Source: Atkinsonella hypoxylon
Lineage: Eukaryota; Ascomycota; Sordariomycetes; Hypocreales; Clavicipitaceae
Assembly (NCBI GenBank): GCA_000729835.1
Contig: JFHB01000195.1
Coordinates: 1-58,006 of the forward strand
Direction: 5' to 3'
Length of the DNA: 58,006 nucleotides
Of the stretch, positions 22,251 to 33,479 are shown piece by piece. The notes under the pieces are model-generated. The model was not told the DNA's origin and made no database searches. It saw only the letters and a program-made list of their open reading frames with translations. The translations under genes were made by a program, and so were the position numbers. Position 1 is the stretch's first letter; each line of letters opens with the position of its first letter.

Positions 22251-22942
22251 TATTGAAAATAAAAGAGATTACTGGACTAGATATCTAAGAGAGTAGTGGT
22301 CTCTTAGATTTAGCACCTGTAATTGCTCCTAGCAATTATTATGTAGTAGAAGCAGCAGCGGCCTAAATCAAGCTGTAGTGTATAGTATAGATTACGTAGA
22401 GGCAATAGATAACTGTAATAGTAGTATCTTTATATTAAGAGCGCTGTAATAAACAGTAAGGGTAGAATCTTAAATCTTTCTAGTCCCTTATAGACCCTTT
22501 AACTATATTGGCGGGCTATAGTCGCTAGAAGGGGCTTGTAGGCTACTTTATAATTTCCGCAAAAAGATTTACTATATAAAAACAAAAAAATTGACTTACA
22601 GCTATACAAACGAGACGCTTATGTGCATAATTTAACAAATTCCACTAATAACAAGCAACCCTTATAAGCAACTCTATCTAACAATTATACTATTAGATAG
22701 CCCTAATTCTTAGCTTTTAAATAGTATACTTCTTGAATTTCTACTATTGCTAGTTGTGGAGAAAATCGCAGTTAAAGTTAACTATAGGTTAGGCAACTTT
22801 GCCTTAGTTAAATCTAGATGTTTACATCTAGTAACAACGATATCTCTACCAAAAATTAACGTAACAAGACCTAATAAGGGTCACGTGATAGAGCAACTAG
22901 TAGGCATAAAAATAGGCTATACAGGGTAGCTTATTTTTAACA
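22251..22942 (-). repeat. 5' LTR of B1
   Basis: It is 692 bp and ends TTATTTTTAACA at 22942, followed by GTTAT. The outer edge retains GGGTCACGTGATAGAG near 22878, which is GGGTTACGTAATAGAG in the 3' LTR, while its inner end is more mutated. Short open frames here are non-coding. Confidence 0.94.
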
Positions 22943-22947
22943 GTTAT

Positions 22948-23250
22948 TATTATTGTTATCCCTTTAGCGTATAATAAACTAGCAGCTAGCTCTTAGCTGT
23001 TTTTAATATAAAAATAAATAATTTCTCTCTTTTCTTCTTTATCTTTTCCTTTCTTCTTTATATCTTATTTTACCTCTATATTATAACTAAATAATTCTAT
23101 TGTAGTTTCCTAAAATTCCTTACTTTACTATATAGCTACTGCTGCTCCTTTTAATATAAGAGAACCTCTTTCTAATATATCTAAATAGAATTTATCTAAC
23201 TGCTAATAGCTTACTAATTAAAATCGCAAAATATTGTTTTATTAGCCTAG
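22948..23250 (-). other. A1 3' untranslated region, proximal part
   Basis: A1 resumes here after B1 and its duplicated pentamer. It matches A2 around 41560-41860 in inverse orientation. No gene is seen. Confidence 0.7.
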
Positions 23251-24570
23251 AGTACGCTGCCCCTTTGCTTATATATAGCTTATCTTCTTGCTAACTAAAA
23301 GTATATCTAGAACTTTAGCAGTTATATTACTAGCGCTAGTGCCTCTACTGCTTCTACTTCTATAGTACTATTAGTCCTTTACTACTGCTATATCTACGGT
23401 TTCCTTATATAAAGGGACTTAAATAACTTAGAGTTATTTAACAGTAATATCCTTAAAGACATTTATATACTATATTGCAACAACCTTTATAAGAAGAGCT
23501 TATATAACTGTTGTTCTAGCTAAAGGAAGGAATACTAACTATATATATAGAGGTATAGAGGCTGTATCTAGAATTTAAGCCTCTTTACTAAGCATTCTTA
23601 CCTACAGTATTACTTTACTAGAATATAGAAACTTACTAACTAAGGTCTTATAGTTAAGTTTACATTAATTCCCTCTTACTTTAGCTAGTTTACCTACTAA
23701 ACTATTCTTACCTATAAGTTCTTAAATATATATAATTACTATAATACTGTTCTTAAGAATACACTTACTGCTAATTATATAGAAGAGAAGGTTATACTCT
23801 CTTTTTCTCCTTATTATATAACTTAAGCTAGCAGCTCTTCTATATTTACTCCTTCTTCTTCTATAATCTATAAGAGCACTATAGCCTTTATTGTTCTAAA
23901 GAACAATAAGTTTAACCTTAATAAGTATAAGTATATCTCTATAGATATTAACAATAACTTCTTATTCTCTCTTACACTTACTACTACTACTGCTATTACT
24001 ATACTCTTATTATTGCCTCTATTTATACTTATACCTTATTGTATACTGCTAACCTCTACTACTGCTGCTCCCTTACTACTATATAAAGCTTCTTTACTAC
24101 TATATATTGTCCCTTTACCCTTATAGAATAACCTTAAGGTAATACACTAGAAATATACCTACCTTTAGGTAGAGCTTAAAAGCTTAAACTACTTATAGCG
24201 CTAATTGCTATTTATATTCCTAAAGTATATAACTTTAACCTAGCCTACTATCTCTTTAGCCTTCTTTTTCTTTATCTTTCTCTCTCTTAAGACTATACCT
24301 TTATACTTAAGGCACTAAGCTATCTAAGACGTTATATTCTTACCTATACCTACTAGAGTAAAGCCTTAATCTAGAGCGCTAGTTATATCCTTACCTACTC
24401 TAGCCCCTATACCTTCTGCTAGCACTACTATTCTAGCTCTTGCTTTTACGCTACTCTAGGGACACTATATAGTTCCTTTAGCTTCTATTTTACAACTACT
24501 TAAAGAGCAATAGAGCGCCTTCTAGGTAGTTATACCTCTACACTATAAGCACTAACGCCCCCTTACTACT
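23250..24570 (-). pseudogene. A1 third reading frame, after the chromodomain
   Basis: This is the inverse copy of the frame at 40240-41560 in A2, described there: a Gln/Glu/Leu-rich, probably coiled-coil region followed by a Cys-containing segment. Function is unknown. It lies downstream of the chromodomain and upstream of the 3' untranslated region. Presence in both A copies shows it is a stable part of the family rather than a local accident. Confidence 0.45.
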
Positions 24571-24585
24571 TACTAAGAAATTTCT

Positions 24586-24641
24586 TTTATTTTATTTTAT
24601 TTATTTTATTTATTTTATTTATTTATTTATTTTTTTTTTTT
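24586..24641. repeat. TTTTA/TTTA microsatellite in A1
   Basis: Imperfect TTTTA and TTTA units end in a T run. The matching place in A2 (near 40200-40230) has only a short A run, so this is an expansion of about 45 bp in A1. Confidence 0.85.
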
Positions 24642-24784
24642 GCTAGTTATATAGGCCTCTATAAAGGGAAGTTTATTTTCTTTTGTTTTTAGTTAAAGGT
24701 AACTAAGTTATTATTAGAGTCTATATAAAATTTTACTGTACCTTTACTAAGCCTATTATTAAATTAAGTGCCTCTTTACTATAA

Positions 24785-24960
24785 CTTAAATTAATTTAGT
24801 GCCTCTATATTAAGAAAGTTTTTTAGTAGTTTCTATATAAACTAAATAAATTCTGCTTACTTAATAAGCACTTAATAGTGTCTCCCTTAGCCTAAAGCGT
24901 TTTTAGCAGCTAGAATTTCCTTTAATTTATATTCCTTAAGAGATAAGTTAGTATCTATTA
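24785..24960 (-). pseudogene. A1 chromodomain remnant
   Basis: This is the inverse counterpart of 39905-40075 in A2. The minus strand gives a mutated form of the chromodomain pattern (YxVxEIL, then YYxVxWKGY, then WEPLENF). In chromoviruses this domain at the integrase C-terminus binds methylated histone H3 and directs insertion into heterochromatin, in line with the repeat-rich setting. Confidence 0.7.
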
Positions 24961-25339
24961 TAGTTAGCTTAAGACTAGGCCTTAAGTTTACTAGCTGCTA
25001 GAAAGATAAAGGGTTTATTACTGCTTACTTAATAAGGTTAATATAAAAGACTAGGTAAATTTCTAGTAAAATATCTAACTTTATAGTTAAAGGTATTAGT
25101 ATATCTATAACTATATACTTTACTATAACCTAATTAAGCTTTTAACTTAAGTAGTTTATTTTAATATAATAGAGCGTTAGCTAAACTAAGTTCTCTACCT
25201 TATACTATTCTACTAGCTTATAGCTTCTATTTAACTGCTCTTACTGCCTTTACTAGGTAAAGTTAATTATAGCTTAAGCAATATTTATACCTTTCTATAG
25301 CTATTTAAGAAACACTAAGGCCTACCTCTTATATAAAAC

Positions 25340-26260
25340 TTAGGACTTCCTTTTATTTATAAGCTTTTAGATAAGGTCTATATTATACCTATATATTACC
25401 TAGTTTAAACTTATACTAGTTACTAAGAAATTTCTATTGTTAATAGCTAGCTAATATATAAAGAGATATTTAAGCTAGTTAAACTGTAAAAAGGCAACTA
25501 TAACCTATAGAATTACTTATACTTCCTAATTAACTCTCTCTATTCTACTGTTTATCTATAGATAATAGAATGTAGATAGTAATTATTTAATTCTAATAAA
25601 GCAATAAAGAGTAGTCTAAAAGGTGTTTAACTAATTTAAACTATAGTTAGAGATAATTTGTTTTAGGAACCTATAAAACTACTACTAATAATGCTTAAAC
25701 TGCTAAGTATATTCCTCTACCTCTATAGAAGTTATTACCTTTAACTATATATACTTTAAAAGTTAATTAATAATAACTATTAAGTAAGAGAGTATAGCCT
25801 AGTTTAGCGCTAGTAAATCTATTATAAAATCTATAGAGATCTATAACTAATATCTATTTAGCGCTAGAATAGGTTGTAAAAGGCCTTACTATAACCTTCT
25901 ACTCTTCTAGCTGCTGTAATAGTAGTAGTTTTAAACGTACTAAGCAATATCTTAGGACAGCTTATTCTAGTAATAGTTATATATTAATGCCTAAAATATA
26001 GTATTTTATTCTAGGTAGCTTAATATTAGCAACTTATATATTCTATATATTAGTATAGTAGTTAATAGCTTATACTTAAGGACTTAGAGGTAGCCTTAAT
26101 AGACTAACGCTCTTTATATATTAAGGGTGTAGTTTACAATCTATTCTTATGTTTTTACCTCTAATAAAAACCTTCTCTCTCTCTTTTAAACTATATTTAA
26201 CCTTATTAGGTATACTAAGTCTTCTTATACTCTTTAGTTCTATAGGCTCTATAAGTGTTT
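25340..26260 (-). pseudogene. A1 integrase remnant
   Basis: This is colinear and inverted relative to A2 38600-39520: the coordinates of matching points add up to about 64858 throughout. The A2 copy shows the gypsy integrase core and C-terminal region. It is heavily mutated with stops. Confidence 0.8.
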
Positions 26261-26439
26261 ATTTAAGAATAGCGTTATTTTAGCTAGCACCTATAAAGCT
26301 GCAGCTAGTTAACTTTCTAGCGTTACTTTATTAGCTATTTCTACTCTAATATCCTTTATAACCTTCTCTTTCTCTTTATCTTTATAGAGAGTACTAAGGC
26401 AGCTAATAGAGAGAGGCTAAAGGACCTAGCCTATCTATA

Positions 26440-27820
26440 GCATTACTCTATCTTAATTCTGCTCTTATTATAATAATATATTTAGTTACTCTACTTATAG
26501 CCCTAAGCAGTATTATAGGTAGTAGTTAAAGAAAGAGAGAAGCTCTACCTACTTAGCTTAACACTTAAAGATCTTTTATAGAAACGTAAAGTATTCTAGA
26601 TTCTTATAGTCTATAAGGATTATAAAGGGATATACTACTTCCTATAACTCTACTGCTTAGGCTTTAAGGTAAGATATTATTACTAAGAGTTCCTTATTAT
26701 AAATAGTATAGTTATATTAAGCTAGAGATAACCTAGCTAAATAGTATACTATAGGCTGTAGTACACTAGCTTTATTATATTAGAATAAATAGCTACTAAG
26801 GGCCTCTTTTAAGCAATTAGCCTTTACTACTGTATTCTTCTTAAAGTTCTACTAGGCTAAGACTAAGTATAAAGTAAAGGCCTTTTTAAGCCTTATAAAT
26901 AATCTTTTATATTTCTTTATCTACTAAAATAGAACTCTCTTCTTTATTAAGTTAACTAAAGGCTCTATAATATTTAAGAAATCTAATATAAAGTTACAGT
27001 AAAAGTTTATAAATCTAAGGAAGCTTTATACCCCTTATAACCTAGTAGAAGCTTACTACTTCTAGATAGCTGCAATCTTCTTTAGATTTAAGTATATCTC
27101 TCTTTTTACTATAACTATAAAGCTAAGGTATTTAACTTTAGTTATAGTAAAGCAGTATTTCTTAAGATTTAAGTGTAGCTCTACTAACTATAACTTTTCT
27201 AGGATTCCTTATACTTTATATATATAGTCTTTCCTAGAACCTTTAGTGTAAATAAGGACGTTATCTAGATAAGTAGTTATATAATCTCTAAGGGCCTCTT
27301 CTAGCGTACTATTAATATATTGTTAAAATGTAGCTAGAGCTTTTACTAACCTAAAGGGGTAAACTAGCTATTTAAAGAGGCTAAACTAGGTATAGAATGC
27401 TGTAAAGTGCTTCTTACTGTTTACTATTTAGATTCTATAGAAGGCTAACTATATATTTAGTTTAGTAAACTAATATACCTTTAATAATAACTTAAGTATC
27501 TTCTTTATTAAGAGAAGTAAGTAATAGTTCTATTCTATAATCTTATTAAGGGCTTAATAATTAATATAGAATTACTATTCTTTACTTAGCTTTTTAGCTA
27601 AAAGAATAGGTGCTACTGCTAAAAAGAAGCTAGCTTAAATTTATCCTTTATCTATTAAGTCTATTATCTACCTCTTAATTTCTAATAAATAGTTCTATAG
27701 TATATTATACAGTAGGGCCTATAGTAGTAACAGTAAGGAGCTATTTAGCTGCTGTTTTAGCCTAATGTAGTAATCTAGCCTCTCTCTATATAGCAGAAGG
27801 CCTTAGGCTTTCTCTTCTTT
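26440..27820 (-). pseudogene. pol: A1 reverse transcriptase and RNase H remnant
   Basis: The catalytic box at 27260-27271 reads YLDN on the minus strand (family YLDD). The A2 copy has YLNN, so A1 kept one more catalytic residue. Downstream the connection and RNase H segments follow the same order as in A2. The frame is broken by many stops at Gln and Trp codons. Confidence 0.85.
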
Positions 27821-28099
27821 AAAAAGATTATAAAAGTCCTTTAATTTAAGTAGTAGCGTTAGTAGATTAAGGCCTTCTAGGGATATTTACAACAATAATA
27901 TAGAGGTAATTTCCTAAAGGCTTATAGCAATAAAATATATAGTAACCTCTTAGCTCTTACTCTATTTTATTAGAGCGCTATAAACTGCTACTAACATTAG
28001 TCTTATTAGGTCCTTAACGTTCTAAGCTTCTACTGCTTAAATTATAAGGCCTTTAGCCTTATCTACTAATAGGCTCTAGCTAGTAGCGTTAAGGATAAT

Positions 28100-28430
28100 T
28101 CTATTATAGGCTAACTATAGGCTTCTAAAGATATAATCTTAGGTTAAGCCTAAGATTATATAGGCTACTACTAAGAAGACCTAGCTATTAATATCTACCT
28201 ATAAGTAAACTAAAGAAGCAATTAAGGCGCTCCTTTAGTAGCTATTATAGAACTACTATTTAATCTTTACTGCTGTTTATACTGTTCTTTTATATAGTAA
28301 TAGAACTTACTTTAGGCTAAGGTATTACGCTAAACTCTTACTTATTGCAGTAAAGTAGTTATACCTACTATTTATTTATATATTATAGAATAACAGTTAG
28401 TTAAAGAGTATAGAGATAAAGAATAGTAAT
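28100..28430 (-). pseudogene. A1 aspartic protease remnant
   Basis: The region lies between gag and reverse transcriptase on the minus strand, inverse to A2 36430-36760, where a mutated D-S-G box is seen. It is assigned by colinearity with A2. Confidence 0.6.
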
Positions 28431-28589
28431 ATATTTATTTTTTTAGTTATCTCTCTATATTCTTCTTCTAGCTGCTTATTAAGTAGAGGTTATTATATTA
28501 TTTATATTGCCTTTACCTCTATACTAAGCTTAAGGCTAAAGGTAAGCTTTTTCCTAACTTATTAAAGTTCTTCTTCTATATATTATTTA

Positions 28590-29662
28590 TTACTACTGCC
28601 TATATATTAGTTAACTCTAGCTTACATTCTACTAGTTACTATCTACATCCTTAAATATAGTGTTAAAACAACTTACACTAAAAGTATTACCTCTTTTAGC
28701 AGTATTTTTTAAGTTTAGCTTTAAATACCTACTTTACTTATAGAGTATCCTTATTTAGTTATCTTACTTTAGATTTCTTTATACTCTCTTTTTATCTCTA
28801 TTAGGTTTCTATAGCGTTAACTCTAGTTATTTTAGTATTGCTATTTTAGAGCTCTCTAGAGCTAGAGCTATATTTTAGCTAGTGTTATTCCTTAATATAA
28901 TATAACTTAAGGTTTAGCGCAATACTATAGTAGCGCTTTACTGCCTAAAGGTAGTTATAATAGAGAATATCTCTCTCTATACTATAATCCCTTATTTCCT
29001 TATTAAGCGCTGTTTATAACTTAGCTAACTTTACGCTATTATTTTAGTTAGCCTCTTCTATAAGCGCAATTTTCTCCTTAAAATAAACGTAAAATTCTAT
29101 AAACTACTTATTATTACTCTATTAAAGCTAATTAAGCTTAATTAAGGCCTAGTTCTATTAGTAAGGATCTATAAAGACTAATTCTAAGTAATTAAAGAAC
29201 CTTTATATATTATATTCCTTTACTTTACCTACCTTATAATAGGTAGCTACTCTCTACTAGACCTTAGGTAATAAGCTTTAGTATAGGTAGTACTACTAGT
29301 TCTATATTGTACCTATAAAGGCGCTATTAGCCTAGAGCTTTTAGGTAATTGCTATTTACTAGGCCTAAAAGCTCTATTTATTTCTATTATAAGGGTTTAC
29401 TATAGGTAGAGGCTTCTATTTAGGTTCCTCTAGCTGCTAACCTACTGCAGCTTAAAGCTACTTCTTTTTCTATATATAGTCTATTATAAAGCGTTATAGT
29501 TCCTTTATCTATAGAGATTAGCTCTTAACTAATTTATAAAGTGCTGCAATTTCTACTGCTTTATAGCTAATTTCTACTGTATTTTCCTCTATCTCTCTAT
29601 AAGGGTTAAAAGGGTGCTTAAGCTAACTAACTAGGCCTTTATTGCTATAACTAAACAATATT
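28590..29662 (-). pseudogene. gag: A1 gag remnant
   Basis: This is the inverse counterpart of A2 gag (35195-36270). At the place where A2 keeps an ATG start (35195), A1 has ATA, a G-to-A change at about 29662. The reading frame is rich in stops at Gln positions. Gag would package the element RNA. Confidence 0.7.
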
Positions 29663-29700
29663 GTTCTTACTAGTGTTCTATCTATAGAATAATTATAGTA

Positions 29701-30023
29701 TATAATAGACTAACCTAGTAGCTGCTGCTAACTAGCGTTTATAATAAGAACTATAATTATAGAGAGAAAAGGAGAAAGAGAGAAGGAACTAGAAGCCTCT
29801 TTATACCTCTATACTATATATCTAGGGGTAGGTCTATCCTCTTAGGAGCCCCTTTTAGTATATACTTTATAGCTAAGGTTCTCTCTTTAGAGCCTAGTAA
29901 AGTTTAGGTAACCTCTAAACAAATGCAGCTTACTTCTATCCCTTTACCTATATAGATCTCTGTCCCTCTCCTGCTGTCCTCCCTCTACTGAAAGACCTAA
30001 GCCTAAGGCTCGAGTCCATAACA
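29701..30023 (-). repeat. 5' LTR of A1
   Basis: 323 bp. The outer end (30023 side) keeps GGCTCGAGTCCATAACA; the inner end begins TATAATAGACTAACCTAG, a mutated form of TGTAATGGACTGACCCAG. Confidence 0.93.
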
Positions 30024-30028
30024 CCTTC

Positions 30029-31050
30029 TTAATGTTAAGTTCCTTTCTCTTCTATTAGCGTTCTTTAGCAATTTACTTATAAGCTAACGCTATATTAGCT
30101 ATATAACTAGAAAACACCTTATAGCTAACGTTAAGGTCTTTAGACTTTATTAATAAGGTAGGATTTAGGTAAGTAAAGATATACTTATAAAGTACACTCT
30201 TCCTCTTGCTTACTAGAATATTAACTTTATCTATAAGCTTATTAATCTAACTAATATATATATTAATATTCTTATTAAGAGGGTTATAAAATATATTCTA
30301 AAGGCCTTTATAAGCCTATATAGCTTTATTAAAGTTCTAATATATAGCAGTAAGAGTAGTAATTATTTTAGTAGAGTTTCTAAAGGGATTTATTAAGGTT
30401 TTACTATATTAAGACTCTAAAAGATTAATAGTAGCACTAAATATAGCTAAATAGATAACAGTTATATAACTGCATTTAGTCTTAATAACTTTAATGTTTT
30501 CTGCAATTTTATTAGCTACTTTATTAACTTAAGCGTTAAAGCCTTTACTTTACTTACTATTAAAGATTAAGGAATTAGTTTCTATTTTCTTTACTTTTCT
30601 ATTATAATAAGGATTAAAGGCATTTATATTACTATTTAGATTAAATAGTTAAAAAGCTTTAATAGCAGCTTTCTTTACTAGCTTAAACGTTAAACTAAAA
30701 ACGCTATTAGCTAAAGTTACACTATAACTATATTCTCTTTAAAACTATTGTTCTTTTTCTAGTTAAGTAATTCTAATGTTACTCTCTTTTAACGCTTTAA
30801 GGAGTTCCTTTATATATTTTAAGTCTTTACCTATAGCTTTAAGTTAATCTTCTTTTAATCTAAGTTCTTTAGGATTATTTTTTAACTTAAATAACATTAA
30901 GTTAAAGTCTTCTTTTAAGTTAAGCCTAAGTTCTTTAGAACTATTTTCTTAAACTTATAGCTCTTTTATTTTAAAGCTTACTAGGTATATAGTTCTTCTT
31001 ATAATTATATATATAAATCTATATAATTCTTTTTCTTATTAAAATAGCTA
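30029..31050 (-). pseudogene. gag: C gag, N-terminal part
   Basis: On the minus strand the frame runs toward 30029 with YKVFSSYIANIALAY near 30080 and LNIKK at the junction, and joins the zinc-knuckle part at 14058. Upstream segments are Lys/Gln/Leu-rich with repeated QRTQ and KRRL motifs, probably coiled coil. There are many TAA/TAG stops at Gln positions. It is assigned by its continuity across the A1 insertion. Confidence 0.6.
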
Positions 31051-31259
31051 ATATAGGTAAAATAAAGAATAGAAGTCTATATTTCTTTATTACTTAAGTA
31101 GTAAATAAAAACAGCAATCTTAAAGTAATATTATAGCTATAAAGGAAAGATTAAATAGTCTTATTAAGCTCTATTAACTAAGACTTTAAGATAGAGAGAA
31201 AAAAAGGAAAAAGGAGATAAAGCCTCTATAGGTGCCTAAGGGCTATAAGATTAATAAAC

Positions 31260-31467
31260 CCTAGTGGAGTTAACAACCTAAAGTAGAGCTATATTTAGCG
31301 TATTTAACAGTTTAACGTTGTTCTATAACAGTCTAAGGTTTTACTGAAGGAGACCTAAGGTCCTACTAGCTTAAGCTAGAACTAATAGAGTGGCTAACGC
31401 AAAACATCTTAATATTAAGGTAACCAATAACAATAAGGCATTGTGCTAAGGGATCGTAACCGTTACA
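31260..31467 (-). repeat. Probable 5' LTR of C
   Basis: On the minus strand the sequence opens TGTAACGGTTACGATCCC, with TG and a short palindrome (GTAACCGTTAC) typical of fungal gypsy LTR ends. The outer edge is little mutated and the inner part more so. The inner end was not determined. Confidence 0.35.
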
Positions 31468-31860
31468 GTAGGAAGCTACTAGCAAAGGCGAAGTTAGAAG
31501 AGTTATAGGTAGCTAATCTAGCTAACCTATAAGGGTTAGTTAGTTGTAGAAGTTGTTAACTTAGTGGTTCTAGACTTAGTGTTAGTAACTGGGAAGGTTC
31601 TTGTTGTTAAGGAGCTTCATTATCTATAGAGAGTTCTATAGAAGAAGTAAAGTCTTAGTATTGTTCTAGGTTCGAAACAGGTAGAAGCTGAACAATAAGT
31701 GTTATTAGCTAGAAGTCTTTAAATTCATTGATTTTAGTTAATTTAATGTGTACTAGAAGCTGGATTTAAACCTCTTATTAAATAGGTTATTTTTCGTGTA
31801 GGTTATAGAAGGAAGACTTATTAAAAGTAACGTCTCTTACGCTTCTAATCTTGTTTTTCG
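31468..31860 (-). pseudogene. H integrase-to-RT linker, low-complexity end
   Basis: The minus strand is Thr/Ser/Leu/Asn-rich (for example FPVTNTKSRTTKLTTSTTN near 31570), as expected for the unconserved linker between copia integrase and reverse transcriptase. No catalytic motif is seen. Confidence 0.5.
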
Positions 31861-32780
31861 ATAGAATCTAGATGCAGAAGATATTTAAGGAATTGTAACT
31901 AACTAGGTAACTAATCTCTATATAGGGTAAAGTCTTAAGTTCTTATTTAGCTGTGTTCTTAAGAGCTTCTATTGTAAGAGAATAAGCTTTACAACTAAAG
32001 GCTTTAAGGAAAGAGATATCTAGCTTAAGGAAGCTAGAATATTAAGTATTCTTGTTGTTTTTGGAAAGTTAAGTGTAGAATACCTAAGAAGGGGTCTTTT
32101 AATCTATACCTTATTAAGGGGTTCTGTTGTATAAGAATGTTGCTGTTTTCTAGAGTTTAGGCTATAATTTAGAAGAGAAGTTTAAGGAAAGCTATAAGGT
32201 TTTAGCTTTAGTAGCTATTATACCCCTTAACCTTTTAGCTTAACCGTTTTAAGCTAAGGTATAGGGTGCTATTAGCTTATCTTTAATTCCTTATTGCTAG
32301 ATCTAGGTTATATAGTCTTGTTAAAGACCTCTTTTGTTGTCTTAATAGATAACATAGATATTTAGTTGCTACTATCTCTTTATATAGTTGTTAAAGACTT
32401 TAAGCTTTAAAACTAACTCTTATTAAGTTAAAGAAAATAAAGGATAATATATAATTATCTTTATAAAATTATCCTTAATTAGGAGAGCTAAATTAGAACT
32501 ATTATATCCTTATTTTAATTTAAAGATATTAATAAAGACTTTCTAGAAGGGCCTAGGACTAGAGCCTAGAGGAGGTTCTCTATTAATTTTCCTAGTTGCC
32601 TTTAAAAGAGAATAAGCTTTACATTCGATTTTTGTAAGTTTAGTAATCTTAGCTCCTATAGTTACTTCTACTAGGTATTTAAGAGCTTCCTTATTAGAAT
32701 GCCCTAATCGTTAATGCTATAGGTCTGCTGAAGCTGAAGAAGTTAAGAAGGAACTAATAGGTTAGTTGTTAATTTCGTTA
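31860..32780 (-). pseudogene. H integrase
   Basis: On the minus strand LGHSNKEALKY-type residues near 32700 (here QGILIRKLLNT) match the HHCC pre-integrase region of copia, followed by TKLTKIECKAYSLLKATRKI (about 32615) with its Cys pair region. The core reads QKVFINIFKLKQGYNSSNLA (about 32540) around the first Asp, here Asn. AQTLENSNI near 32145 lies at the usual KARTLR segment after the catalytic Glu. Integrase inserts element DNA. Stops occur at Gln/Trp sites. Confidence 0.8.
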
Positions 32781-33019
32781 AATTTAATTGTTAGTTGTCC
32801 GTAATTCCTTGTTGTTTAGAAGAGGTTACTTAAGTCTTTTATAACCTAACCTGTCTTTAGATTCTAGTTATATCTAGCTTGTAGAAGCTTATTTAAGCTT
32901 GCTACATTAGTGTAGAATGTAGGAATAAAGGCAACCTATTGAAGCTAGAAGAGTCCTTTATTAGTTCTAACAAGAACGCAGCTGTATCCTAGAATAGAAA
33001 GGTTAGAATCTCCAGCGAA

Positions 33020-33180
33020 GATCTATTGTATTGTTGTAGCTTCCTTATAATCTAATAACCTATCTAGGTTATTAGTTATATAGATGTTAGAGCTAGAATC
33101 GAGAATCCAGGAGTCCCTTAGAGGATAAGGGGTATTCAAATTGCTAAATGAAGAAGATAGATTGGTAAAGGCAGAACTAA
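33020..33180 (-). pseudogene. H aspartic protease
   Basis: The minus strand at about 33060-33115 reads DSWILDSSSNIYITNNL, matching the copia active-site block W-x-L-D-S-G/A. The catalytic Asp and Ser are kept; the Gly is Ser. It follows the Gag zinc-knuckle-like part in frame. Confidence 0.85.
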
Positions 33181-33239
33181 TAACTAGATTTATTGGATTT
33201 AAAGAGGAAGAGGATCCCTTAAGAAGAACATTGTTGCTA

Positions 33240-33420
33240 ATAGATAGGTTATCTCTCTTTAATGTGTATGTAACCTTCTTATTAGTCTTATTGTTCTTAA
33301 GCTTTTGTTAGATAGATTTAACGGTTTTCTCATTAGGTTTCCAGTCTTTTAGTCTAATGTTGCTCACTAAGTAATAACACTTTATATACTTATAAGACTT
33401 TCTATACAGGTATATAGGAT
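33240..33420 (-). pseudogene. gag: H Gag C-terminus with zinc-knuckle-like segment
   Basis: The minus strand reads HYYLVSNIRLKDWKPNEKTV, similar to the Cys/Trp-containing knuckle of fungal copia Gag proteins (C-x2-C ... W), with the Cys residues turned to Tyr or Ser. It lies directly before the protease. Confidence 0.6.
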
Positions 33421-33479
33421 TTAAGTTCGAATTTAATGGATTTAGCTGTTTTAAAGAAGAAGAGAAAGAGGAAGAAGGA

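Larger units (their letters stand above)
15099..22942 (-). mobile_element. Complete Ty1/copia element B1 nested in A1
   Basis: This 7844-bp minus-strand element has two 692-bp LTRs and a perfect GTTAT target duplication. Between the LTRs, in copia order, are gag, protease, integrase, reverse transcriptase and RNase H. It is the least RIP-mutated complete element in the window and has several stop-free stretches of 100-200 codons. It must be younger than A1, which it interrupts. A second copy, B2, sits at 42463-43275 in A2. Confidence 0.95.
14059..30023 (-). mobile_element. Ty3/gypsy chromovirus-type element A1, split by B1
   Basis: This is a full-length minus-strand element of about 8.1 kb once B1 (7844 bp) and its duplicated pentamer are removed. 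It has 323-bp LTRs at both ends and a perfect CCTTC target duplication. Order along the minus strand: 5' LTR (29701-30023), gag, protease, reverse transcriptase, RNase H, integrase, chromodomain, a third reading frame, a 3' untranslated region, a purine tract and the 3' LTR (14059-14381). Its sister A2 lies inverted at 34834-42462. All frames carry stops. Confidence 0.93.
30024..31467 (-). mobile_element. Element C, 5' portion (gag and probable 5' LTR)
   Basis: C resumes here with CCTTC, the A1 target duplication. The minus strand holds the N-terminal Gag, then, further right, a likely 5' LTR starting at about 31467 with TGTAACGGTTACGATCCC. No second LTR survives in the window to confirm that end, so the right boundary is provisional. 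C probably jumped into element H, whose integrase lies next to it. Confidence 0.65.

Noticed and set aside
20802..22929. Plus-strand open frames at 20802-20993 and 22747-22929
   Set aside because: The first is opposite B1 gag and the second lies inside the B1 5' LTR; neither shows a motif.
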